Part shown: positions 19,042 to 27,943 of the stretch, in pieces
How the letters are laid out: each line of letters opens with the position of its first letter
How positions within the stretch are numbered: position 1 is the first letter of the stretch
DNA from: Prado023 sp963706885
GTDB lineage: Bacteria > Actinomycetota > Actinomycetes > S36-B12 > CAIYMF01
Length of the DNA: 64,000 nucleotides
NCBI GenBank assembly: GCA_963706885.1
Contig: CAVPNX010000027.1
Span: forward strand, 1-64,000
Direction: 5' to 3'
Position numbers and translations under genes: made by a program
Notes under the pieces: model-generated
Told to the model about the DNA's origin: nothing
What the model saw: the letters and a program-made list of their open reading frames with translations, nothing else
Databases searched by the model: none

Positions 19042-20496
19042 GTGCTGCACGAGTTCCGGATGCCTGACGCCGGCGAGGGCCTGACCGAGGCCGAGGTGCT
19101 CAGCTGGCGGGTGGCCGTCGGCGACGTGGTCGTGGTCAACCAGATCCTGCTGGAGGTGGAGACGGCCAAGGCGGCCGTGGAGCTGCCCAGCCCGTACGCC
19201 GGAACCGTCGTCGAGCTGCTGGCCGCCCCGGGTGACGTGGTGCCGGTCGGGCAGCCGATCATCTCACTCGACGACGGGGTCGCGGCGCCCGCGGACCAGT
19301 CCACCGACCCCGGCCTGCAGGCAGCCGTGCCACCTGACGCAGCGGCGGCCGGCAGCGCGCCCGCGAGCGCGGAGGGGACCGGGTCAGCCGGCGAGCCCCC
19401 CGCCGAGGGTGGCCAGGGCACGCGGACGGCCGTGCTCGTCGGCTACGGCGTCCGGGCCGAGCAGGCCCCCCTGCGCCGGCCCCGGCGCACCCCGCACGGG
19501 GCGGACCACGTCGAGCCGGGACCGCCGGGGGAACCCGGTCGCCCGGTCCGTCAGGGCGGGTTGGAGCTCGGGCGCGCACTGGAGACCAGGCTGGGCAGCG
19601 ACCAGGTGCGGGCCAAGCCGCCGGTGCGGCGCCTGGCCCGGGACCTCGGCGTGGACCTTGCCCAGGTGATGCCCACAGGACCTGACGGGTCGATCACGCA
19701 TGACGATGTCTCCCGTGCGGCCGCCGCAGCCCGCGGGGGCGGGTCGCCGGCCCGGGTCATGCCCACTGCTCCCCCGGCCCGTGCCGCTGACGGTGGCGGG
19801 AGCGAGGTCGTGCCCCTGACCCACGTGGGCCGGATGATGGCCCAGGCAATGACGTCGTCGGCCTTCACTGCGGTGCACGTGACCGAGTGGGTCGACGTCG
19901 ACGTCTCGGCCATGACCGCGCTGATCCGGGCGGCGCGGGCGCGCGAGGACCTGGCTGGGCTGTCGATCACCCCCCTGACGTTCGCCGCCCTCGGCCTGGT
20001 GCGCGCCGCCGGCAACCACCCGACGGTCAACGCCAGCCTCGACGAGGCCGGCCAGAACCTGCTGGTGCACCGCAGCATCCACCTCGGCATCGCTGTGGAC
20101 TCCCCACGTGGGCTGATCGTCCCGCGGATCCCGGACGCCCAGGCCCTGGACCTGCGTGGGATGGGCGACGCCCTGGCCCGGTTGGTCGAGACTGCCCGGG
20201 CAGGGCGCTCCCGGCCCGAGGACCTGCGGGGATCCACCATCACGATCACCAATGTCGGGGTGTTCGGCGTCGATGGTGGGACACCGATCCTGAACACCGG
20301 GGAGGTGGCGATCCTGGCCCTGGGCCGAGTCCTGGCCCGACCGTGGGTCGTGGACGACCGGATCGTGCCCCGCGACGTGGTGACCCTGGCGCTGTCCTTC
20401 GACCACCGGGTCGTCGACGGAGCCACCGGCTCGAGGGTCCTGCGCGAGGTGGCCGACTTCATGTCCGACCCGGCCACGGCGCTGGCGTTGGGCTGA
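19042..20496 (+). CDS. bkdC: branched-chain 2-oxoacid dehydrogenase E2 (dihydrolipoyl acyltransferase)
   Basis: E2 carries the acyl group on lipoyl-lysine and transfers it to CoA. One lipoyl domain lies at the N terminus with the lipoylated lysine in EVETAKAAVE (K43). A long Ala/Pro linker follows, then the E1/E3-binding domain (AKPPVRRLARDLGVDL). The catalytic domain ends with FDHRVVDG (H455, D459). Length is 484 aa. GTG start at 19042 after a GAGGAGGAG site. No E3 (lpd) gene is adjacent, so a shared lipoamide dehydrogenase elsewhere is expected. Confidence 0.93.
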   Translation: MLHEFRMPDAGEGLTEAEVLSWRVAVGDVVVVNQILLEVETAKAAVELPSPYAGTVVELLAAPGDVVPVGQPIISLDDGVAAPADQSTDPGLQAAVPPDAAAAGSAPASAEGTGSAGEPPAEGGQGTRTAVLVGYGVRAEQAPLRRPRRTPHGADHVEPGPPGEPGRPVRQGGLELGRALETRLGSDQVRAKPPVRRLARDLGVDLAQVMPTGPDGSITHDDVSRAAAAARGGGSPARVMPTAPPARAADGGGSEVVPLTHVGRMMAQAMTSSAFTAVHVTEWVDVDVSAMTALIRAARAREDLAGLSITPLTFAALGLVRAAGNHPTVNASLDEAGQNLLVHRSIHLGIAVDSPRGLIVPRIPDAQALDLRGMGDALARLVETARAGRSRPEDLRGSTITITNVGVFGVDGGTPILNTGEVAILALGRVLARPWVVDDRIVPRDVVTLALSFDHRVVDGATGSRVLREVADFMSDPATALALG

Positions 20497-20502
20497 GATC
20501 GG

Positions 20503-20526
20503 CCACTGCGCTCGCAGCGGCAGTGG
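20503..20526 (+). terminator. hairpin after bkdC
   Basis: CCACTGC (20503-20509) pairs with GCAGTGG (20520-20526). GCT and AGC extend the stem inside with one bulged G. It lies just after the bkdC stop at 20496 and would end the bkd transcript. Confidence 0.5.
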
Positions 20527-20611
20527 TCCCGGCCTGGATCCGCAGAACTGCGCCGGTCGGCTGCTGGCTCACGCGGTCCACCACGGGACGGGATGGGGCT
20601 GCGGTACGCCG

Positions 20612-20617
20612 TAGGAT
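20612..20617 (+). promoter_or_regulatory. -10 box of the acyltransferase gene, leaderless
   Basis: TAGGAT lies 8 bases before the ATG at 20626. It supports that ATG over the in-frame ATG at 20593, which would lie upstream of the transcript. Confidence 0.5.
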
Positions 20618-20625
20618 CACTGCTC

Positions 20626-21390
20626 ATGCCGGTGCCGCACGAACAGGACAGCACTCCGGCAGCGGCCGAGTCATCCGCTGGGCTGCTGCAGCCCGGACGC
20701 CGCGAGGTCTGGATGCGCCGCGGGCTCTTCCTCGCCTGCGCCGCGGGATTCACCATCCCCTACTTCAAGGTCCTCAACCGCGTGGACGTGATCGGCCGCG
20801 AGCGGCTCAACACCCTGCCGAAACGTGGGGTCGTGTTCCTGTCCAACCACCAGACCTACTTCACGGAGGCGATCGCCTTCTTCGACGCGGTGTACCGCCG
20901 GCGCGGGATCAACTGGGAGGACCCGTTCCTTCGGTTCTCTGCCGCGGAGGAGACCATGGGCAAGAACTTGGCGACCTCCGTGCTCACGACCGGCGGAGCC
21001 GTGACGTTCCGGCGGTCCCACCGCCATGGAGGCGTCGACCTGCAGCGTTCCGTGGACCTCGAGGGCATCGCGCGCATCGAGCAGGCCATCCGCTCGGGCT
21101 GGCTGCTGCACTTCCCCACCGGCACGACTCGGGAGGGGGCCCCGATCCGACCTGGGGTGTCCCGGCTCCTGCACAGCACGCAGGCTGTCGCCGTTCCCAT
21201 GCGTGTCGATGGGTTCCGGGAGATGCTGCTGCACAAGCAGATCCCGGGGCGCATCCGACGCCGGGCCTCGATCCGGATCGAGGAGCCCCTTGACCTCGAT
21301 CGCTTCTACGCCGGCCCGTACACCCCCGAGGCGGGGGTGCGGGTGGCGGCACAGATCGCGGAGGCGATCGGCGAGCCCTCGCTGCCGTAG
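20626..21390 (+). CDS. lysophospholipid acyltransferase family protein (PlsC-like)
   Basis: The protein is a glycerolipid acyltransferase by its block I motif SNHQTYFTE (NH-x4-D/E variant), preceded by DVIGRERLNTLPKRGVVFLSN. The later block LLHFPTGTTREGAPIRPG corresponds to the FPEGTRS motif, with T in place of the usual E. One hydrophobic stretch (LFLACAAGFTIPYF) near residue 40 would anchor it to the membrane. Length is 254 aa. It could acylate lysophosphatidate or another lipid; the sequence does not say which. Confidence 0.78.
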   Translation: MPVPHEQDSTPAAAESSAGLLQPGRREVWMRRGLFLACAAGFTIPYFKVLNRVDVIGRERLNTLPKRGVVFLSNHQTYFTEAIAFFDAVYRRRGINWEDPFLRFSAAEETMGKNLATSVLTTGGAVTFRRSHRHGGVDLQRSVDLEGIARIEQAIRSGWLLHFPTGTTREGAPIRPGVSRLLHSTQAVAVPMRVDGFREMLLHKQIPGRIRRRASIRIEEPLDLDRFYAGPYTPEAGVRVAAQIAEAIGEPSLP

Positions 21391-21491
21391 CCCAACCATC
21401 GGGTCACCGCGTCGGAGCGCGAGGGCGCGCCATCACCGGCGACGTCCCCGTCCCGAGCACCTCCGGCGGTCGCTGGCGGATCCGGGGCGTC

Positions 21492-21833
21492 CTACGACTC
21501 GCGGCCCTCGCTGCGCCACCACGACTGCATCCCGCCGGCCAGCTGCCGCACGTCGGCGAACCCGCGCTCCTCGAGCAGGCGCACGCCGCCGACGCTCCTG
21601 TGCGCCGTCCGGCAGATCAGGACTGTGGGCCGCTGTGGATCCAGTTCGTCGACCCGGCCGGACAGCTCCGTGATGGGGATGCTCACGGCGCCCGGAAGGT
21701 GCCCGTCGCCGTACTCGCGCCCGGTGCGCACATCGACCAGTTGGATGTCATCACCCCGCTCGATCCGCTCGCGCAGCTTCGCGTCGGTGATCTCGGGCAC
21801 CCGTCCGAACGGCCACCACCACAACTTCGCCAT
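21492..21833 (-). CDS. rhodanese-like domain protein
   Basis: A single rhodanese domain of 113 aa. It shows VDVRTGREYGDGHLPGAVSIP and the active-site loop with cysteine C74 (LICRTAHRS). It probably transfers sulfur from a persulfide to an unknown acceptor. The start MAKLWWWPFG is preferred: a TACAGT box lies 6 bases upstream, too close for the ATG/GTG alternatives further out. It stands alone between a convergent acyltransferase and the sortase gene. Confidence 0.83.
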   Translation of the reverse strand: MAKLWWWPFGRVPEITDAKLRERIERGDDIQLVDVRTGREYGDGHLPGAVSIPITELSGRVDELDPQRPTVLICRTAHRSVGGVRLLEERGFADVRQLAGGMQSWWRSEGRES

Positions 21834-21839
21834 ATGTCG

Positions 21840-21845
21840 ACTGTA
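21840..21845 (-). promoter_or_regulatory. -10 box of the rhodanese gene, leaderless
   Basis: TACAGT on the minus strand lies 6 bases before the ATG at 21833, indicating a leaderless transcript and fixing the start. Confidence 0.45.
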
Positions 21846-21943
21846 GTGCACCCAGGTGGCGACGACATGTCATGGCGGCTCGCATGGCCCCCAGGTCTCT
21901 GCCATGGATCGACGTCAACCCGTTGGCCCGAACCTCGACCAGC

Positions 21944-22666
21944 TCATCTCTCCGGCGTGGCGATGACGACGATGTTGTCCTCGTAGCCCCCGGCATCGGG
22001 CAGGTAGCGCCCTCCACAGGTGATCACGACCAGCCGGTGATCGACGTCGGGATCGAACAACCTGTCCACCGGCAGGGCGGCCTTCGTGATGCGCTCGACG
22101 CTGGTCACCCTGTAGTCCAGGCGCTGGCCGTCGGCCGCAGTCACGGTGATCCGCGCGCCCTCCTGCACCGAGGCCAGGCGGGCCAGCGGCCCGGTCCCGT
22201 ACCGCTGGGAGTCGACGTGGCCACCGAGGACGGCAGAGCCCCGCGGGTCTCCGGGAAGGGCGCCGAACCGGTACCACCCGATCTCACGTGGATCGTCTGG
22301 CAGTTCCATCTGCCCATCGGGCGTCACGCCGGTCGCGACGATCGGCATCGAGAGGTCCTGGCTGCCGATCCGCACCCGTCGGGGCGGTGGCGCCTCCTCG
22401 GGTGCCTCGATCATCGTGGCGTCGACGATCGGCACGTCAGTGACGAGGGGTTCTTCAGGCCCCGCGTCGCCCCGGGCGTTGTCGGAGCTCACGGCTTGAG
22501 GCTGGGTCGTGCCAGCCGCGCCAGCGATGCTTGAAGTGGCCAGGGTCACCTGCTCCAGGTCCGTCCCCACGCCCTGATCCCGGGAGCTGGCCCAGGCGCC
22601 GAGGGAGACGACCAGGAGTGCCAGTGAGGCCACGAGGCTGGCGGCGGCGTTGCGGCGGCTGTTCAT
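21944..22666 (-). CDS. class F-like sortase
   Basis: Sortases cleave sorting signals and attach proteins at the cell surface. This 240-residue protein has an N-terminal membrane anchor (residues 9-25), a Ser/Thr/Pro-rich stalk, and a sortase domain from about residue 97. The catalytic histidine is in LGGHVDSQ (H150) and the cysteine in VVITCGG (C217). In related actinobacterial enzymes I recall an Arg in YRDNVVV after the cysteine. Here that place reads YEDNIVV (E229), and the only nearby Arg is R220. Start ATG follows an AGGAGGG site. The neighbouring DUF4397 protein is a likely surface partner. Confidence 0.88.
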   Translation of the reverse strand: MNSRRNAAASLVASLALLVVSLGAWASSRDQGVGTDLEQVTLATSSIAGAAGTTQPQAVSSDNARGDAGPEEPLVTDVPIVDATMIEAPEEAPPPRRVRIGSQDLSMPIVATGVTPDGQMELPDDPREIGWYRFGALPGDPRGSAVLGGHVDSQRYGTGPLARLASVQEGARITVTAADGQRLDYRVTSVERITKAALPVDRLFDPDVDHRLVVITCGGRYLPDAGGYEDNIVVIATPER

Positions 22667-22724
22667 CTCGACCCTCCTGTCCCTGGTCACATCTGTTGGT
22701 TGCTGGGCGGGCGATCCACACTGA

Positions 22725-22736
22725 CACGACGTCGTG
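22725..22736. promoter_or_regulatory. 12-base palindrome upstream of the sortase gene
   Basis: CACGACGTCGTG is a perfect palindrome about 60 bases before the sortase start. It could be an operator. No regulator is adjacent, and in DNA this GC-rich short palindromes also occur by chance. Confidence 0.25.
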
Positions 22737-22748
22737 GTTGACGCGACG

Positions 22749-22782
22749 TGAGGGGGTGGGTGACGGATCACCCACCCCCTCA
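22749..22782 (-). terminator. strong hairpin after the DUF4397 gene
   Basis: A perfect 15-base inverted repeat (22749-22763 with 22768-22782) around a CGGA loop. It lies 15 bases after the stop of the DUF4397 gene and upstream of the sortase gene. It would limit read-through between the two. Confidence 0.75.
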
Positions 22783-22797
22783 TCCTCCGTGTGCGGC

Positions 22798-23607
22798 TTA
22801 CCGCTGTGCAGTCACCAGGCGACGGCCCGAGAGGGCCACACCGGCGGCACCGAGACCGGCGGCCAGCAGGATCCATCCGGCGGTACCGCCTGCAGCGGAG
22901 CCGGACTCACCTCCGGGGACGCCACTCGGGGACGAGTGCCCGAGCGCCACGGTCTGGACGGCGATCTGCAGGTCGTCAGCAGTGCCCCAGGCGTAGGCGA
23001 TGGTGCTCTGGCCCTCGGCAACCGGCACAGCGTCGGTCGACGGGGTGGTGGGGACGGCGGTACCGCCGGCCTCGATCACAACCTCGTACTCCCCGGCCGG
23101 CAGGGCCGCGGGCCCGATCTGCTCAGGGTTGCTGAACGTGCCCACGCTGTCGCCGTTCACGAGGACGTCGACCTCAGGAGCCTCGGCCACGTGGCGGGCG
23201 ACGAGCGTCCCCTGGCCGGCATCCACTGCCTCGGTGTCATTCACGAACGGGGTTGCGGTGAGCGCGCCGTCGGCGTCGAGGTGGGCCACGATCGTGTAGC
23301 TCATGCCACCTTCCACGGAGACGTCGGCCGGGCCGATCAGCGCGTCGGCGTCGCAGTCCGTGTCGCCCTCCCCGGCCACGACCTTGATCGTGTAGGTGCC
23401 GGGGGGGAGGTCCAGCGGGCCGGCAAGGGTGCCGGGCTTGAAGTCGGCGATGAGCTCCTCGCCATTGGCGCACACGTCCACAGTCGCGTCAGGGACGCCA
23501 TGCAGGACCGAGACGCTGGCCGTGTCGGCAGCAGCGGCGGGAAGGGCGAACGCGACACTGGCGGCCACCAGGGCGCCCGTGCCGATCAGGGTTGCAGTGA
23601 CTCGCAT
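22798..23607 (-). CDS. DUF4397 surface protein with C-terminal membrane anchor
   Basis: A secreted protein of 269 aa. A signal peptide ends near ALPAAAAD. Two DUF4397-like beta-sandwich units follow (VSVLHGVPDATVDVCANG and the second from VARHVAEAPEVDVLVNG). A Gly/Ser linker leads to a membrane segment (AGWILLAAGLGAAGVAL) and an Arg-containing tail. This architecture resembles a sortase substrate, but no LPxTG or LAxTG is seen. The nearest motif is SGVPGGESG. Such proteins are often found next to class F sortases in actinobacteria. RBS AGGAGT upstream of the ATG. Confidence 0.85.
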   Translation of the reverse strand: MRVTATLIGTGALVAASVAFALPAAAADTASVSVLHGVPDATVDVCANGEELIADFKPGTLAGPLDLPPGTYTIKVVAGEGDTDCDADALIGPADVSVEGGMSYTIVAHLDADGALTATPFVNDTEAVDAGQGTLVARHVAEAPEVDVLVNGDSVGTFSNPEQIGPAALPAGEYEVVIEAGGTAVPTTPSTDAVPVAEGQSTIAYAWGTADDLQIAVQTVALGHSSPSGVPGGESGSAAGGTAGWILLAAGLGAAGVALSGRRLVTAQR

Positions 23608-23822
23608 GGTGACTCCTAGTGAGGGGCGGGGCCCGGTGGTGGGTCCTCACTCCTCTCTTCTCCCGCGAGAGGTCCTTCGGATGCACAATCTCCGCACAGT
23701 TTCTGCACCTCGGTCCTGGCGCAGGTCAGGGGGCCCATACCCCGAACCGCCCCGACCCGTGGTGCAGCGCCCCGCCCGGTGGCGCACTCAGGCGGCGGTC
23801 GCGCGGTGCCGCGGAGGGTTCT

Positions 23823-24248
23823 CTAGCACTCCGCGGACGCGCGGATGGCTGCGATCGACTCGTCGTAGGCCTCGTAGGCCGCCCGATAGGCCTGCGCCGC
23901 CTCCTCGAGCGAGGACGTGGTGCTCGGGATCGCCTTGACGGCGTCCCGGAAGGCCTTGTCCGCTGCGTCGATCTCGGCGCGCGTGGCAGCCGAGAGCTCC
24001 TTCGAGTCCCGGAACGCCGTGCCTGCGGCCTCGATCACGACCTGGGCCTGGTCGGCGATCTCGTTGCGTGAGGAGTCTCCGCTGGACACCATGTCCTTCA
24101 AGGAGTCCAGCTCGGTCACCACCGCCTGGGAGCTCGAGCAGTACGCGTCACCTGCAGAGCCGGTGTCCGTCGTGGACGCCGACGAGCACGCCGACAGGGC
24201 CAGCGCGGAGCCTGCCAGGGCCACTGTCGCCCAGCGGATGCCGCTCAT
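23823..24248 (-). CDS. small lipoprotein of unknown function
   Basis: A 141-residue protein with a lipobox (ALSACSS; acylated Cys near residue 21) and a helical, Ala/Glu/Asp-rich mature part of about 115 residues. It has three further cysteines; CSSS near the start and the final EC could form a disulfide. Start at MSGIRW is supported by an AGGAGGAAC ribosome-binding site. The export signal is clear, but I do not recognise the domain. Confidence 0.8.
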   Translation of the reverse strand: MSGIRWATVALAGSALALSACSSASTTDTGSAGDAYCSSSQAVVTELDSLKDMVSSGDSSRNEIADQAQVVIEAAGTAFRDSKELSAATRAEIDAADKAFRDAVKAIPSTTSSLEEAAQAYRAAYEAYDESIAAIRASAEC

Positions 24249-24419
24249 CGTGTTCCTCCTCAGGAAGTCGGGGACGTACCCCGCTGCGCGTTCACTCACG
24301 GCGGCTCACCGGCTGTCCACAGACGGGGCCGGTGCCACGAGACAACGACACATCCACCGGACGGGACGTGGCAGGACCAGATCGTCGACTGCTCAAGCCC
24401 CGCCGGTGGACGAGTGACG

Positions 24420-24824
24420 TCAGACCTTCGTGATGTCGCGGCCGTGGACAGTCAGCGCCCAGATGACGAACACGTCGAGCGTGATGATCGCGATGGCCCA
24501 GATGGGGTAGTAGGGAAGCCATGCGAAGTTGAACACGGCGCTGCCGACGGCCACGAGAACGCCGACGGTGCGCGCCCACACGGCGCCCTTGAGCACGAAG
24601 TAGCCGGCAACTGCCGCGAGCACTCCGAGCAGAAGGTGGATCCAGCCCCATGTGGTGACGTCGAACTGGAAGATGTACTCCTTGCCGACCACGTAGAACT
24701 CGTCGTTCAGGATGGCGATGAGGCCCGCGATCGCCTGGAACGTACCGATCATCATCAACATGACCGCCGCGAACACGGTCAGGCCGACTGCGGCGGAGCT
24801 GGGCTCGGTCTCTGTGTTGCTCAT
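24420..24824 (-). CDS. small four-helix membrane protein (DUF7144-like)
   Basis: A 134-residue integral membrane protein with four hydrophobic helices: VGLTVFAAVMLMMIGTFQ, a second around WGWIHLLLGVLAAVAGYFV, a third near VGVLVAVGSAVFNFAW and a fourth near WAIAIITLDVFVIWAL. The pattern with the FYVVG loop and YPIWAI is common in actinobacteria and matches proteins labelled DUF7144. Function is unknown. It has an AAAGGAT ribosome-binding site. Confidence 0.75.
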   Translation of the reverse strand: MSNTETEPSSAAVGLTVFAAVMLMMIGTFQAIAGLIAILNDEFYVVGKEYIFQFDVTTWGWIHLLLGVLAAVAGYFVLKGAVWARTVGVLVAVGSAVFNFAWLPYYPIWAIAIITLDVFVIWALTVHGRDITKV

Positions 24825-24948
24825 GAGGATCCTTTTCTTCGTGTTTGATCTCGTATGGGCGATACACCCGAGTCCATATGGTAGCGCCCTGTCGTGGAAG
24901 CCTTGGCGGGCCGCGCCGGTCGGAGTGCCACGGCTCGCTCAGGACCAC

Positions 24949-27943
24949 TCACGCGTGGACAACCACCGCCGAGGGGCCATCTGGCCGAATCCGACGCACG
25001 GTCAGCCGCTCGGGGATCCGCTCCTTGAGTTCGGGGACGTGGCTGACGATGCCGATGACCCGGCCGTTGCCCCGGAGGTCGTCGATCACGCCCATCACGT
25101 CGTCCAGGGTGTCCGGGTCGAGGCTGCCGAAGCCCTCGTCGATGAACAGGGTGTCCAGCTGCGCCCCTCCGGCTTGGGCGACCACGACATCGGCCAGGCC
25201 CAGCGCAAGGGCCAGGGACGTGTAGAAGGTCTCGCCGCCGGACAGGGTGCCGGGGCTGCGCTCACGTCCGGTGTGCCGGTCGAGGACGGAGAGCCCGAGT
25301 CCGACGCGGGCGTCCTTGCGGGCCGCCTCATCGATGCGGATGAGCTCGTACTTGCCCGACGACATGGACGCCAGACGCACGTTGGCGGCTGACACCACCT
25401 GCTCGAACCAGTAGCGCAGGACGAACGTCACCAGGCTCATCCGCGGGGAGCCGGCCATGCCGCGGGCGTACAGGTCGAGGGCGACGATCTCCTCTGCGGT
25501 GGCCGCAAGCGCAGCACGCGCAGTGGCACCGTCGCGCACCTCGGTCAGCCGTTCGGCGAAGCGCTCGCGCTGCCTGCTCGCGACCGTCGCCGCGTCGCGT
25601 GCGGCGTGCGCCCGCTGGGCGGCGTGCTCCGCCTCGGCGGAGGCCAACCCGAGGGTGGTTGCGGCCGCACCCTCGTCGATGCCCGCGACGGCCCGGAGCT
25701 CCGCGGAGTCCAGCTGGGCGCGAGCGGACGCGACGGATGCCTCCCATTCGGAGACTGCCCGGTCGAGGCTGTCGAGCTCCGGGGCGTCCAGCACCGCGGA
25801 TCGGGCCTCAGCGAGGTCGGCGAACCCAGCACTGCACGCCTCCCTGTCCGCTCGCTGCGAGCTCCCCGCCAGGTGCTCCAACCCGCGGAAGAGATCCAGG
25901 ACTGCCGCGGACAGGGCCTCCAGTAGCCCAGCGTCCTCCACGAGCTCGGAGGCCCGGTCCCGGACGCTGCCGTGCTCCCCACGTGCGCCGAGGACGAGGG
26001 ACGAACGCTCGTTGAGCTCGGCACGCTGGTGCTCCTCCTGCGCCCGGGCATCGGCAAGCGCCTCGGCCAGCCCGATGAGCTGTGCGCCGACGAGGTCCTG
26101 CTCCCGGGCGAGATCCTGGACGGCAGCCTCGAGCGCGGCGAGGCCGGCCTCAGCCCGCTCACCGGCCACCAGGTCCGCAGTGAGCTGGTCGATCCGGTCC
26201 GCCCACTGCTCGGCCGTGAGGTCACCCGCCGTCGCGATGGCCACCTCGAGCTCGGCCTCAGCCCGCGCCAGGGCGACCTCGGCGTCGTCGAGGACCAGGC
26301 GGCCCTCGTCGCGACGGGCTGCCGCGCCGCGCACCTGCTCCTCTGAGATACCCCCCGGTCCGCCGCGAGCGGGAGCCGGGTGCTCCGGGGAGCCGCACAC
26401 CAGGCAGGGATCGCCGGATACCAACCGCCCAGCGAGTTCAGCACGGACATCGGCAAGGCGCTGGTCGACCAGCAGCGTGTGGTGGTCGACGGCCTCCTCG
26501 TAGGACCGACGGGCAGCCCGGCGTTCGGCTCGTCGCAGCTCGAGGGTGGCCCGCAGTTCCATCAGCCGCCCGGCTGCCTGCGCCGGGCCGGCGACAGCGT
26601 CGAGCATCGCCCGCGTGGAGGCAACCGCCATCGCCGTCTGCCGGGCCGATCCCAGGGCGGCCTGCGCCCGCGCGAGGTCCTGCGGGATCGCAGCACCTCG
26701 CGCATGGGCCGTCGCCACCTGGGCCTCGAGCTGGACGACGTGCTCCTGCTGCCGTTCGAGGGTGGCCTGCCCCGCCGCGAGCCCCTCCTCGATCACCACG
26801 AGGTGCACCAGTCCACCGGCAGCGGTGCGCGCCCGGGCAGCCTGCCCAGCCAGCTCCTGCCACCCCAGGCCACGCAGGTGCTGGGGATCCGGGTCATCGC
26901 CCGGTCGCGCCGCCGCCACCGCAGCCTGCAGGGTCGAGACCTCCTCGGCCGCCGCATCCACCAGCTCGACCAGGGGCCTCACGGGGAGGGCTCGACGTGC
27001 TCGTTCCAGCTGATCTCGGCGGGCCTCATGCTCCCCGCGCTGCCCCTCTGCCGCTGCCAGGTCGGCGTTGAGGGCGGCGCGCTGGGCGATCCGCAGGCAC
27101 ACGTCCTCTGCCTGGCTGCGGGCACGACGGGTCAGGCCCTTCGGCCGTCTCGGCGCTGGCCGCGGCGGCCGTCGCAGCCGCGGACCATCCTGCGAGGTCC
27201 ACCTCCATCTGCTCGAGGCTCTCCAGCCGTTGCGCCACGGGGAGCGCCGCGATCCTGGCCTGCTCGGCGGACTCCAGGCCGGCCGCCTCACAGGCCGCTG
27301 ACACCCGAGCCTGGAGGTCGGCGTCGGCGACCTGCAGGCTGCGCGCGGCCTCCTGGGCCCGCGCCTGGAGCGAGCTGGTGATCGCCCGGAAGAGCTGGGT
27401 CCCGAACAGCTTGCCCAGGACCTCCCGTCGCTCGTCGTCGCCGGCCCGCAGGAAGGTCGCGAACTCCCCCTGCGGCAGCAGGACGACCTGGCGGAACTGC
27501 TCCCGGGTGAGGCCCAGCAGGTCGCCGATGATCCCGCCGACCTCGTCCTTGGCGTGCGACCTGCTCTCCCAGCCGCCGGACCCCAGGCGTTCGAGGTGGA
27601 CGCTGGCCTTCTCCTTGGTGACACCGGCCCCCCGCTTCTTGGGGCGGGTGTGCTCAGGGCAGCGAGTGATGCGGTGCCGACCGCCACGCACGGAGAACTC
27701 CAGCGTGACCTCCGGGCGGTCGTCGGGCCCGGCGAAGTCCGAGCGCAGCCGGGCCGGATCCCCGGACTCGCTGGCCAGGCCACCGTAGAGGGCGTAGGTC
27801 AGGGCATCGAGGATCGTCGACTTGCCGACGCCCGTGGGCCCCTCGAACAGGAACAGGCCTCCGGCTCCGAGGCGGTCGAAGTCGATGACCTGCTCAGCGG
27901 CGAACGGACCGACGGCAACCATGCGCAGCGTGTGCAGTCGCAT
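24949..27943 (-). CDS. sbcC: SbcC-type exonuclease ATPase, one frame break
   Basis: SbcC is the SMC-like ATPase that, with SbcD, opens hairpins and blocked DNA ends. The N-terminal half has Walker A (GPTGVGKST, residues 35-43) and the Q-loop region QVVLLPQGEFATFLRA. Long coiled coils flank a zinc hook (CLVCGSPEHP). The C-terminal half has LSGGETFYTSLALALGLAD and Walker B (LFIDEGFGSLD). The frame breaks near the CCC at 27137-27139. Removing one base joins SAETAEG to LTRRARSQAEDV. Total length is near 997 aa. Its ATG overlaps the sbcD stop (TGATG). Confidence 0.93.
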
